Translations under genes and position numbers: made by a program
The notes under the pieces: model-generated
Databases searched by the model: none
What the model was told of the DNA's origin: nothing
The model's input: the letters and a program-made list of their open reading frames with translations, nothing else
Assembly (NCBI GenBank): GCA_045649025.1
Contig: JAZRPB010000033.1
Span: 1 to 60,287 of the forward strand
Length of the DNA: 60,287 nt
Direction: 5' to 3'
Origin: Ornithomonoglobus_A sp045649025
GTDB lineage: Bacteria > Bacillota > Clostridia > UBA1381
Shown: one piece after another, positions 6,753 through 14,557 of the stretch
Position numbering within the stretch: the stretch's first letter is position 1
Layout: each line of letters starts with the position of its first letter

Positions 6753-7346
6753 ATGAAACAGTTAAACGGATTTGAAAGTGCAAAGGTAATCAGTGGAGAG
6801 AGCACACAGCTCCCAAAGGGCGGATATGTAGTCCAAATAAAAGCGTGTGAAGAGGTATTTGGAAACAAAAACGGAAATGATTATAGTTATCTTGCTTTTT
6901 CTTTTGACATAGCAGAGGGCGAATTTAAGGACCATTTTGCAAACGTATATAAAAACAGCAAAGACGAAAACAAGAAGTGGCGTGGTGTACGTAATGAGTT
7001 TATTCCACAGGAAGGCTCTCAATATTACGAGGACAGACTTAACAGATTTAAAACAATGATTGCTAATTTTGAGGAAAGTAATCCTGGCTTCCATTGGGAT
7101 TGGGACGAAAAGAAGCTTGTTAATAAATACATAGGCATTATCTATCGTGAAAAGGAATTTAAAACAAATGATGGCGATGTTATTGTAATTACAGAGCCAT
7201 ATGCATTTAGAAGTGTGGAACTTATAAGAAATGGCAAGTATAAGGTTCCGCCAATTAAGAAGCTGCCCGAGAACACAACACCTGCTGCAACTGACTTTGC
7301 GAGCTTTGTGCCTGTAGCGGACAGTGATGACGAGCTTCCGTTTTAA
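6753..7346 (+). CDS. DUF669-like ssDNA-binding-type protein
   Basis: This 197-residue protein has a beta-rich N-terminal two-thirds and an acidic tail ending DSDDELPF. That ending closely mimics the C-terminal peptide of bacterial SSB (DDDIPF), which recruits partner enzymes. Between an AAA ATPase and an ERCC4 nuclease, an ssDNA-binding role in replication or recombination is the best reading. The family assignment is from pattern memory only. Confidence 0.72.
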   Translation: MKQLNGFESAKVISGESTQLPKGGYVVQIKACEEVFGNKNGNDYSYLAFSFDIAEGEFKDHFANVYKNSKDENKKWRGVRNEFIPQEGSQYYEDRLNRFKTMIANFEESNPGFHWDWDEKKLVNKYIGIIYREKEFKTNDGDVIVITEPYAFRSVELIRNGKYKVPPIKKLPENTTPAATDFASFVPVADSDDELPF

Positions 7347-7349
7347 GCT

Positions 7350-7871
7350 ATGAAGCCTTATGAGATAGACAAAGCGTTAAAATCAATAGTTATTGTGGCG
7401 GACACAAGAGAACAAGAAACAGAGCAATATTTTAAGCGAATGAAGGGAATTGGGTTTCCCTTTATTCGCGAAAAGCTCGATTTTTGTGATTACACCTGTA
7501 AATATACCGATAACGAAGGTGTGGAGCACGATTTAAGAAACGAAATAGGCATTGAACGTAAGATGTCATTAGATGAATTATGCAGTAATTTTTGCAAAGG
7601 CAGAGCACGTTTTGAGCGTGAGTTTGAAAGAGCAAGGGATGCAGGGTGCAAGGTACATTTGATTGTGGAGAATGGCAGCATAGGCAAAATTGTTGATGGT
7701 GATTATAGGTCGAAGTTAAATTCTAACAGTTTGTTATCTTCGCTCATTGCCTTTGCCGACAGGTATGATATTACATATCATTTTAGTATGACAAAGGATA
7801 CTCCGCTGCTTATTAACAAGATTTTTACGCATCACGTCAGGAATAAATTATATGAGCAGTTAGAGGAGTGA
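7350..7871 (+). CDS. ERCC4-type nuclease
   Basis: This 173-residue single-domain nuclease has DTREQ near residue 18 and IERKMSLDEL around residues 67-76, the metal-binding ERKxxxD core of the XPF/ERCC4 fold. It probably cuts branched DNA during phage recombination or replication. It lacks helicase and helix-hairpin-helix domains, as is normal for phage versions. It lies 3 bp after the ssDNA-binding-like gene. Confidence 0.88.
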   Translation: MKPYEIDKALKSIVIVADTREQETEQYFKRMKGIGFPFIREKLDFCDYTCKYTDNEGVEHDLRNEIGIERKMSLDELCSNFCKGRARFEREFERARDAGCKVHLIVENGSIGKIVDGDYRSKLNSNSLLSSLIAFADRYDITYHFSMTKDTPLLINKIFTHHVRNKLYEQLEE

Positions 7872-7875
7872 GGAA

Positions 7876-8397
7876 ATGGAAGAATATAAGGGATTTATAC
7901 AGATACATCGCCAAATGGTTAATTGGGAATGGTATGATGACACTGTTACAAAATGTGTTTTTCTGCATTTGCTCCTTACTGCTAATTTCAAAGCTACAAA
8001 ATGGCAGGGTGTTGATTTAAAGCCTGGTGAGCTTATAACAAGTTACGGAAATTTGTCAAAACGATTACAATTGAGTGTCAAACAGATACGAACGGCATTA
8101 AATAAGCTAAAACGGACAGGCGAAGTGGCAATCAAAACTTCGAACAGATTTTCTGTAATTACCCTTGTAAATTGGGACAAATACCAAAATAAGCAAAGCC
8201 AAAATTCAAGCAAGAGGGCAAGCCAGTGGGCACCCAAGGGGCAAGCAGAGGGCAAACAGAGGGCAAGCAAGGGGCAACAGATGAATAATGATAATAATGT
8301 TAATAATGAAAATAAGAGTACACTGACGCGTGGTTTAACCCCTGCGGGGGAATATGAGGATAAGCCCTGGTGCGGAACAAACGAGAGGGTATTCTGA
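7876..8397 (+). CDS. Phage replication initiator, winged-helix type, containing iterons
   Basis: The N-terminal domain (about 1-105) has the winged-helix pattern of phage replication organisers (GNLSKRLQLSVKQIRTALNKL, then the LVNWDKYQ motif). A low-complexity basic linker follows, rich in KGQ/GKQRAS, then Asn-rich sequence. The linker DNA contains helically phased repeats (8213-8280), the usual place for the origin in such genes. The protein probably binds these and recruits the primase-helicase encoded next. Ribosome-binding site: GAGGAGTGAGG region. Confidence 0.82.
   Translation: MEEYKGFIQIHRQMVNWEWYDDTVTKCVFLHLLLTANFKATKWQGVDLKPGELITSYGNLSKRLQLSVKQIRTALNKLKRTGEVAIKTSNRFSVITLVNWDKYQNKQSQNSSKRASQWAPKGQAEGKQRASKGQQMNNDNNVNNENKSTLTRGLTPAGEYEDKPWCGTNERVF
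8213..8280. repeat. Six phased iterons, candidate phage origin
   Basis: GGGCA begins at 8216, 8228, 8239, 8250, 8261 and 8272, giving spacings of 12, 11, 11, 11 and 11 bp. Neighbouring bases also repeat (AGAGGGCAAGC type). An 11-bp period is not a multiple of three, so the repeat is kept at the DNA level rather than by the protein. Sites on one helix face inside an initiator gene are typical of an iteron origin. Confidence 0.72.
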
Positions 8398-8415
8398 TAA
8401 AAGGAGACAATCAAC

Positions 8416-10206
8416 ATGTATGAATTTAACTCGGAGGATGTATTTAGATTTACAAATTACATAAACGCATCAGTAAAGCAAAAAGGAAATGAGTTGTTCT
8501 TTCAGTATTGCCCGTACTGCAATGGTGGTAATCACGACAAAGAAACAATGTCGGTAAATATTGATAATGGGACCTTTAAATGCTTCAGGGCGAGCTGTGG
8601 AAAGCAGGGACACTTTGTAGAGCTTGCAAGAGATTTTAATTTTAAGCTCGAAAACATTGAGGTGACAGAATACAAAAAACTACCACAAAAGAAAATAGAG
8701 GTGCTTGCTCCTGCAGTTGAATATTTAAAAAGCAGAGGTATTAGTGAGGCAATAACAAGGCAATACAATGTTACAAGTGCCCTGAAGAATGATAACATAC
8801 TTGTTTTTCCTTTTTATGACGAGCAAAACACATTGCAGTTCTTGAAATACCGAAATACAAAATATAACGGACAGGGTAACAAAGAATGGTGCGAAAAGGC
8901 AACAAAGCCTATTCTGTTTGGTATGAACAAGTGTAACGGATTTGAAAGGCTTGTAATAACAGAGGGGCAAATTGACAGCTTATCATTAGCAGAGTGCGGT
9001 ATTGAAAATGCAGTAAGCGTTCCCACAGGTGCAATGGGCTTTACCTGGCTTGCAAATGTGTGGGATTGGATAACCAAGTTTAAAGAGATTATTGTATTTG
9101 GCGATTGCGAAAAGGGAAAAATCACGCTCATTGATACTTTGATAAAAAGACTTCCCAAGGAGCAGATAATTAAATGCGTGCAGCAAATTGACTATCTTTG
9201 CGAAAAGGACGCTAATGCAATATTGCAAAGGTATGGCAAGGATGCAATTATAAAAGCTATTGAAAATGCAAAGGTGCCTGAAGTTAAATATGTTAAGCAG
9301 CTTGCAGACGTAAAAGCGGTTGATATGACTAAGCTGCCAAAGATTAAAACCAATATACGCAGTCTTGACAGAGTGATAGGCGGTTTATATATGGGACAGG
9401 TTGTATTGGTCAGTGGTAAGCGTGGCGAGGGTAAGAGTACCTTTGCAAGTCAGCTTATGGCAGAGGCAATAGACCAGGGATATAATGCTTTTGCATATTC
9501 GGGTGAGCTTCCCGACTTCCACTTTAAGAATTGGCTTGATTTACAGATTGCAGGCGGTAATAATATTGAGTCGGCATTTAATGAGTATAACGATATGGAA
9601 TATTATTTATTGCCGCAAACAATAGAACGTATTAACGAATGGTACAGAAACAAGGCATACATATTTGACAATTCAGCCATACAGGATGATGAGTATGAGG
9701 GGCTGTTAAAAATTGTTGAGGATGCGGTATGCAGATATAACATTAAGTTTGTGTTATTGGATAACCTTATGACTGCACTTGATGATGATGTGCAAAGTGA
9801 TTTATATCGTCAGCAAAGTCGGTTTGTAAAAGCACTTGTTAAGATGGCAAAAACTCTTGATATTACAATTGTGCTTATTGCTCATCCCAAAAAGAATAAC
9901 GGTGAATTTACAAATGATACTGTAAGCGGTGCATCTGAAATAACAAACCTTGTGGACGTGGTGTTAAATTATGAGCGTTGCACTGATAGTGAAGAAGGGG
10001 ACAGTAAAATAACTGTTACTAAAAACAGACTTACAGGAAGGCTTATACGAAACAAAAATGCAATAAGGCTTGTATATAGCGGTGCGTCGAAGAGGATAGC
10101 CGAGCTTGGAGAAGAGGGTAAGCAAAAGGAATACTCCTGTTTTCAAAATGAGTTTGAGCAAATGGGATTTAGGGAGATAAAAGATATATCACAATTACCA
10201 TTTTAG
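8416..10206 (+). CDS. Bifunctional primase-helicase (T7 gp4/Twinkle type)
   Basis: This 596-residue protein has an N-terminal zinc-finger primase part (C32, C35, C56, C61), a TOPRIM domain (TEGQIDSL with E183; D230 of FGDCEKGK) and a C-terminal RecA-like DnaB-type helicase (Walker A GKRGEGKS at about 334-341; Walker B LLDNLM). It should prime and unwind DNA at the phage fork, and it follows the initiator gene, completing the replication module. The C-terminus ends in SQLPF. Ribosome-binding site: AAAAGGAGA. Confidence 0.93.
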   Translation: MYEFNSEDVFRFTNYINASVKQKGNELFFQYCPYCNGGNHDKETMSVNIDNGTFKCFRASCGKQGHFVELARDFNFKLENIEVTEYKKLPQKKIEVLAPAVEYLKSRGISEAITRQYNVTSALKNDNILVFPFYDEQNTLQFLKYRNTKYNGQGNKEWCEKATKPILFGMNKCNGFERLVITEGQIDSLSLAECGIENAVSVPTGAMGFTWLANVWDWITKFKEIIVFGDCEKGKITLIDTLIKRLPKEQIIKCVQQIDYLCEKDANAILQRYGKDAIIKAIENAKVPEVKYVKQLADVKAVDMTKLPKIKTNIRSLDRVIGGLYMGQVVLVSGKRGEGKSTFASQLMAEAIDQGYNAFAYSGELPDFHFKNWLDLQIAGGNNIESAFNEYNDMEYYLLPQTIERINEWYRNKAYIFDNSAIQDDEYEGLLKIVEDAVCRYNIKFVLLDNLMTALDDDVQSDLYRQQSRFVKALVKMAKTLDITIVLIAHPKKNNGEFTNDTVSGASEITNLVDVVLNYERCTDSEEGDSKITVTKNRLTGRLIRNKNAIRLVYSGASKRIAELGEEGKQKEYSCFQNEFEQMGFREIKDISQLPF

Positions 10207-10217
10207 GAGATGAGAAG

Positions 10218-10478
10218 ATGGACAAAGCAAAGATTAAAAGTGCAGCAGTAGATTTTGCGAGGCAGTTTGAAAAGAGCAAGGATTGCAACTTTGATATTAG
10301 CAAGGACTTTTGTCCTGCAGAATGGTATGCGGTCCTTATGCTTACTCAAATATACTACAATGTGTTTACGGGTTTAATCACAAAGGAGCAGGCACAGGAG
10401 CAACAGAGGGTGGTTTTTGATACTGCAAGTAAATTCTATGATGTGTTTGATTGGGAAAAAGCAGGCAAGGAGGAATAG
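10218..10478 (+). CDS. Small phage protein, unknown
   Basis: This 86-residue helical protein starts just after GGAGATGAG. No motif is recognised. It lies directly downstream of the primase-helicase and upstream of an HTH protein. Confidence 0.7.
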   Translation: MDKAKIKSAAVDFARQFEKSKDCNFDISKDFCPAEWYAVLMLTQIYYNVFTGLITKEQAQEQQRVVFDTASKFYDVFDWEKAGKEE

Positions 10479-10482
10479 TAAT

Positions 10483-10809
10483 ATGGCAAAATGTTTTGTG
10501 TGTGGAAAAGAGATAGAGGATAATGGAGATGAGCTGCAGTTTTGTAGTGGGGAAACTTGTATATCTGATTATTGGAAAAGGTTACATAGGAAGTATAGAA
10601 CAGGCAAGACATCTGATAATGTGGATAATTCAAAGATAATAACAGGCAATGATTTGATGGAGCTTCGGGGAGCTATGAGTGTGGGCGAGTTTGCACAGAA
10701 GCTGCATACACGGGTAAGTACAATTAATGAGGCGGAACGTATGGGCGATAACGCTATTCCGTATCCGTTAATGAAAAAGGTTGGAAAGCATTTGGATATT
10801 GAGGTGTAG
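10483..10809 (+). CDS. Zinc-finger plus HTH phage regulator
   Basis: This 108-residue protein has an N-terminal zinc-ribbon pattern (CFVCGKEI ... FCSGETC) followed by a helix-turn-helix (about 55-105: MSVGEFAQKLHTRVSTINEAERM). I chose the ATG at 10483 because AAGGAGG lies upstream; the reading frame opens earlier but without a ribosome-binding site. Possibly a middle- or late-gene regulator. Confidence 0.72.
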   Translation: MAKCFVCGKEIEDNGDELQFCSGETCISDYWKRLHRKYRTGKTSDNVDNSKIITGNDLMELRGAMSVGEFAQKLHTRVSTINEAERMGDNAIPYPLMKKVGKHLDIEV

Positions 10810-10828
10810 GAAAGGAAGATGATGGGAA

Positions 10829-11095
10829 ATGTATATAAAAGAATTAAGCACAAAGAACTTTGTAATAGTTAAACTTGATTATGACGAATTAAGATGTATC
10901 AATAATTCTTTATTCGAATTATCAAGGTATGACGATTTAGAAAAAGAAGATAATCTTAATGATGTTAGAGCAAAATTTATTGAATTATTTGCACTTGTTA
11001 AACACGGAAAAATACCTGAATTTGAATTGAAGAAAATGTATGAATTGTTTTATGGCAAAGACCACCCAACCGAGAAAGGCGGTGTGCAGGAATGA
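10829..11095 (+). CDS. Small phage protein, unknown
   Basis: This 88-residue acidic helical protein has a ribosome-binding site GGAAAGGAAG. Its stop overlaps the start of the next small gene (ATGA), indicating translational coupling. No family is recognised. Confidence 0.68.
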   Translation: MYIKELSTKNFVIVKLDYDELRCINNSLFELSRYDDLEKEDNLNDVRAKFIELFALVKHGKIPEFELKKMYELFYGKDHPTEKGGVQE

Positions 11096-11253
11096 CACTA
11101 CAAGACATATCTAATATTCGCAGATTTATTGGTGTGGTAGAGGGCGTTACAATTTCTCTGCCCGAACAAGCACAGTCTTTGATATACGACTATATCGAAG
11201 TTATAGATGCTATTCTTGACCGAGAAGAGGAAGGCGGTGAGGGTGATGGCTGA
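11092..11253 (+). CDS. 53-residue phage protein, unknown
   Basis: It begins at the ATG of an ATGA overlap and encodes 53 residues (MTLQDISNIRRFIG ... LDREEEGGEGDG). It overlaps the next gene by 8 nt. The coupled chain of three overlapping small genes supports real translation. Function unknown. Confidence 0.6.
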   Translation: MTLQDISNIRRFIGVVEGVTISLPEQAQSLIYDYIEVIDAILDREEEGGEGDG

Positions 11254-11539
11254 TAGATATGTAAATTATGACAAATTACTTGAAGCAAGACACCGTTTGG
11301 GATTAGACGAAATGAGTAAGATACATAAAGTAAATGTTTTTAATCAAATTATAGATATTTTACCCATCGCAGACGTTGAGGAAGTGAAGCACGGATATTG
11401 GAGGCAGAACCAGTATTGCAAAAGAGTTTTTTATTGTTCTGAATGTAATAGACATATTGAAGATGCAACTCAAATACCGCAAGAACATTTCCCTTATTGC
11501 CATTGCGGTGCAAAAATGGACGAAGGGAACTTGTCATAA
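11246..11539 (+). CDS. Zinc-ribbon phage protein
   Basis: This 97-residue protein has a C-terminal zinc ribbon (FYCSECNRHI ... YCHCGAKMD) preceded by the common linker VKHGYW. Start at ATG 11246, overlapping the preceding gene. Proteins of this form are frequent in Clostridia prophages. Function unknown. Confidence 0.7.
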   Translation: MADRYVNYDKLLEARHRLGLDEMSKIHKVNVFNQIIDILPIADVEEVKHGYWRQNQYCKRVFYCSECNRHIEDATQIPQEHFPYCHCGAKMDEGNLS

Positions 11540-11571
11540 TTTCCGACAGGTTGTGAAAGGAGAGATACATA

Positions 11572-12012
11572 ATGGCAATTAAAGTAATAAAAAATGTTGA
11601 TATTGATGAATTGGCTTTATCTGTGAGAGCGTGGAATTGTTTAAAGCGTGCAATGATAAATAATGTGCAGGACATAGTCGACAACATAGACAATTTACCT
11701 AAAGTCAGAAATTTAGGGCAAAGATGTTATAACGAAGTTTTAGATAAGATAAAACCATATGTTGAATTTGTTGATAAAATACAAATAACAAACTACGACC
11801 GCATAAAGTCAATGTCGGTTAATGAAATGGCGGAGTTTATGAGGACAATGCTTGATTGTGTTTCTTGCCAAAACAAAATGATGAACAATAACAAGCCTTT
11901 AGGAAAAGAAAAATGCAACGATGCTGATTATTACAAGATGTGTGATGGTGATTATCGTAAATGTGTTGCGGTTTGTAAAAAGTGGCTTGAAAGCGAGGTA
12001 TCGGAACAATGA
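11572..12012 (+). CDS. Protein with RNA polymerase alpha-CTD-like domain
   Basis: Residues about 10-62 follow the pattern of the RNA polymerase alpha C-terminal domain: an IDELALSVRAWNCLKRAMI stretch followed by LPKVRNLGQRCYNEVLDKI. The C-terminal half is a cysteine-containing region (CVSCQ, CDGDYRKCVAVC). Real alpha-CTD binds UP-element DNA and activators. A stand-alone phage copy could compete for promoters or factors, but this is inferred. Ribosome-binding site: AAAGGAGAG. Confidence 0.75.
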   Translation: MAIKVIKNVDIDELALSVRAWNCLKRAMINNVQDIVDNIDNLPKVRNLGQRCYNEVLDKIKPYVEFVDKIQITNYDRIKSMSVNEMAEFMRTMLDCVSCQNKMMNNNKPLGKEKCNDADYYKMCDGDYRKCVAVCKKWLESEVSEQ

Positions 12013-12077
12013 CAGAAAGCGGTAGACAAAAGGACTATTTTGATGACCTTGTAAAAGAACTGACAAACAAAAACTAA
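12009..12077 (+). CDS. 22-residue microprotein, uncertain
   Basis: An ATG overlaps the previous stop (ATGA) and encodes MTESGRQKDYFDDLVKELTN plus two residues. The coupling supports translation, but its length leaves the call weak. Confidence 0.35.
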   Translation: MTESGRQKDYFDDLVKELTNKN

Positions 12078-12113
12078 CACATGATTGATTTTATGGAATG
12101 AGGGGTGTAGAAA

Positions 12114-12395
12114 ATGGTAACAAAGAAGCAGGAGCTTGAAAGAGTAAAAAAGCAGAACAGAAGATTGTTGGATATGATAGGCAAGGAAAGAGAAAAGGTG
12201 GCGGGATATGAGCAGCTTGCAAAGGTGCATAGTGCGTACATATCTATCCTTTTGAAGAAATTGGGGGCAACAGAGGATAATTTGATTACTATTACGGCAG
12301 AAGATGTAAAGGAAGCTTTGAAGAAGTACGAGGCAAGAGCTATTCAGGTTGAGGGTGGCTACAGTTTGTATTGCGAGGTTATCGCTGAAGAATAA
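12114..12395 (+). CDS. Coiled-coil phage protein, unknown
   Basis: This 93-residue protein is mainly one long charged helix (residues 1-40, likely coiled coil), with a second helix around 62-75. It lies just before the last early HTH gene. No family is recognised. Confidence 0.68.
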   Translation: MVTKKQELERVKKQNRRLLDMIGKEREKVAGYEQLAKVHSAYISILLKKLGATEDNLITITAEDVKEALKKYEARAIQVEGGYSLYCEVIAEE

Positions 12396-12407
12396 GGGGG
12401 TAATGCG

Positions 12408-12611
12408 GTGGAGTTCAGACAAAGATTACAACAGCTAAGAGAAAAGAAAAGAATTAGCAGGAAAGTCCTATCTGAACTGTGCGGATTGAACTCTGATGCA
12501 GTCAGACGATATGAGAGAGGAGAAGCAGAGCCTACATTGCATTCACTCGTTGCTTTAGCAGAATACTTTGAGGTAACAGTCGATTATCTTGTGGGAAAAG
12601 GCGATAAATGA
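12408..12611 (+). CDS. XRE-family HTH regulator
   Basis: This 67-residue protein is essentially a single XRE helix-turn-helix (ISRKVLSELCGLNSDAVRRYERG, then LAEYFEVTVDYLVGKGDK). It starts at GTG, with AGGGGGTA upstream. It is the last early gene, followed by a terminator and a perfect palindrome ahead of the late operon, so it is a candidate regulator of late transcription. Confidence 0.82.
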   Translation: MEFRQRLQQLREKKRISRKVLSELCGLNSDAVRRYERGEAEPTLHSLVALAEYFEVTVDYLVGKGDK

Positions 12612-12614
12612 AAG

Positions 12615-12645
12615 AGACATCCGATAAAAGGGTGTCTTTTTTGCA
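12615..12645 (+). terminator. Intrinsic terminator ending the early operon
   Basis: AGACATCC pairs with GGGTGTCT and is followed by six T. It separates the early and late blocks. Confidence 0.88.
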
Positions 12646-12667
12646 TTTTTTTAAAAAAATTTATTAA

Positions 12668-12687
12668 ATTCCACTTTTAAGTGGAAT
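12668..12687. promoter_or_regulatory. Perfect palindrome upstream of the terminase operon
   Basis: ATTCCACTT and AAGTGGAAT are separated by two T. It lies between the early terminator and the terminase genes, with no coding sequence. A partial match (GTGGAACA) follows at about 12720. A binding site for a late-gene regulator is a reasonable inference. Confidence 0.55.
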
Positions 12688-12837
12688 ATTGCGTGAAATT
12701 TGTGATAGCATCTTTTATGGTGGAACATGTTGATTGTTTGCCTCCTTGAATAAAAATCGCAAAAACAATAGAGCGGAGTTTCTTCAACATAGAAGTTTTA
12801 AAAGCTCAAAAAACCTAAATTGGAAGGTGGTGGGCGG

Positions 12838-13134
12838 ATGCCTGCAAACAGGGACAAACAGGGACGATTTGTTAAGGGTCAAAGTGGTAACCCAAAGGGC
12901 AGACCGACACTTCATCCTGATATAAAGAAATATGCACAAGACTCTCCGAAGAGACTGCGAGAGATTGCAGACGATGAGAACACTCCTGTAAGGCTTAAGG
13001 CTGAAATAGAGAAGTGGTTTGCTGAAATGTATTATGGTAAGTCGGCTCAACAAGTTACTCTGGATGGTGAAGTCAATAACACAGGTACGACGGTGGTTAA
13101 GTTTGAAGGTGAGCTTGGCGAATGGGCGAAGTAA
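12838..13134 (+). CDS. Putative small terminase subunit (DUF5681-like)
   Basis: This 98-residue basic protein starts with the GRFVKGQSGNPKGRP signature of DUF5681-type phage proteins. It precedes the large terminase and overlaps it by 13 nt. Position and DNA-binding character suggest the small subunit that recognises pac or cos DNA. Start at ATG 12838, after GGAAGGTGG. Confidence 0.72.
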   Translation: MPANRDKQGRFVKGQSGNPKGRPTLHPDIKKYAQDSPKRLREIADDENTPVRLKAEIEKWFAEMYYGKSAQQVTLDGEVNNTGTTVVKFEGELGEWAK

Positions 13135-14543
13135 TAGAACCTTTAATCTTTCAGCATTTACGAGAAGAAGTACCAAATCCTAAACAGATAGAGTTCTTTA
13201 AGGCACAAGCAAAGCATATAGGCTATGGCGGTGCGAGGGGCGGCGGAAAATCTTGGGCCGGAAGAAGAAAAGCTGTGATGCTTTCAATGAATTACGATGG
13301 CCTGAAGGTATTGTTATTGCGTAGAACGATGCCGGAGCTACGAAACAACCACATTATACCATTGCAGTCTGAATTATATGGCTATGCTAAATACAAGCAA
13401 GACGAGAGGAGCTTTTTATTTCCAAACGGCAGTAGGTTAATGCTTGGTTATTGTGATAACGAGGGTGACCTGCCGCAATATCAGGGGCAAGAGTTTGATG
13501 TAATCATATTTGAAGAAGCAACACACTTCCCTGAAGATTGGATTAAGTTTATATGTACATCGCTCCGTACTACAAGGACAGACTTTAAGCCGAGAGTGTA
13601 TTATACAACAAACCCTGGCGGAGTGGGACACGAGTATATTAAACGCATATTCATTGATAAGCAATACAAAGAGGGTGAAAACCCTTACGACTATATTTTT
13701 ATTCAAGCATCGGTATATGACAATAAGGTGCTTATGGAAGCCAATCCTGAATATATAGACGTGCTAAAGGCACTCCCCGAACACAAGCGAAAAGCTCATC
13801 TTGATGGGTGCTGGGATGTGTACGAGGGACAAGTTTTTGAAGAGTTCCGTAATGATAGTACGCATTATGAGGACAGATGTTATACACACGTTATACCGCC
13901 GTTTACTCCGCCCAAGGAGTGGAAAATATGGCGTAGCTTTGACTTTGGTTACAGTAAGCCATTCTCTTGTGCGTGGTGGGCGGTAGACTATGACGGCAGG
14001 ATATATCGAATATTGGAGCTATACGGATGTGTGAAGAATGAGGCTGACGTAGGTGTGAAGTGGTCTCCTGATGAGATATTTAAGGAGATAGCACGAATAG
14101 AGACCGAACACGAGTGGCTAAAGGGAAAACACATAAACGGAGTGGCAGACCCTGCTATATGGGATAAGTCGCACGGTATAAGTATAGCGGAGACGGGCGA
14201 GAAGTACGGAGTGTACTTTGACAAGGGCGACCACAAGAGACTTGCTGGGTGGATGCAGGTGCATTACAGGATGCAGTTTGATGAAAACGGTATTCCGATG
14301 ATGTACATATTCTCCAACTGCAAGGCTTTTATACGGACAATACCTACTCTGATGTATGACGATCACAAGCCCGAGGACATTGACACGAAGCTTGAAGACC
14401 ACGTTGCAGACGAAACGAGGTATTTATGTATGGCTAATCCTATGAAGCCAATTAAGGTAGAGGACAGAGTGCCTACGGTATATAATCCGCTTGACGATGA
14501 TGATATAAAAGTTGATAGATATGCTTTCTATCGGAAGTATTAA
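13122..14543 (+). CDS. terL: Terminase large subunit
   Basis: This is the packaging motor and nuclease, 473 residues. Walker A is GGARGGGKS (36-44), Walker B DVIIFEEA (126-133), and the coupling motif TTNP is near 162-165. The C-terminal RNase H-like nuclease shows D274 (SFDFGYS) and D343 (VADPAIWD). It docks on the portal encoded next. Confidence 0.95.
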   Translation: MGEVIEPLIFQHLREEVPNPKQIEFFKAQAKHIGYGGARGGGKSWAGRRKAVMLSMNYDGLKVLLLRRTMPELRNNHIIPLQSELYGYAKYKQDERSFLFPNGSRLMLGYCDNEGDLPQYQGQEFDVIIFEEATHFPEDWIKFICTSLRTTRTDFKPRVYYTTNPGGVGHEYIKRIFIDKQYKEGENPYDYIFIQASVYDNKVLMEANPEYIDVLKALPEHKRKAHLDGCWDVYEGQVFEEFRNDSTHYEDRCYTHVIPPFTPPKEWKIWRSFDFGYSKPFSCAWWAVDYDGRIYRILELYGCVKNEADVGVKWSPDEIFKEIARIETEHEWLKGKHINGVADPAIWDKSHGISIAETGEKYGVYFDKGDHKRLAGWMQVHYRMQFDENGIPMMYIFSNCKAFIRTIPTLMYDDHKPEDIDTKLEDHVADETRYLCMANPMKPIKVEDRVPTVYNPLDDDDIKVDRYAFYRKY

Positions 14544-14557
14544 AGAGGTGATACAGA

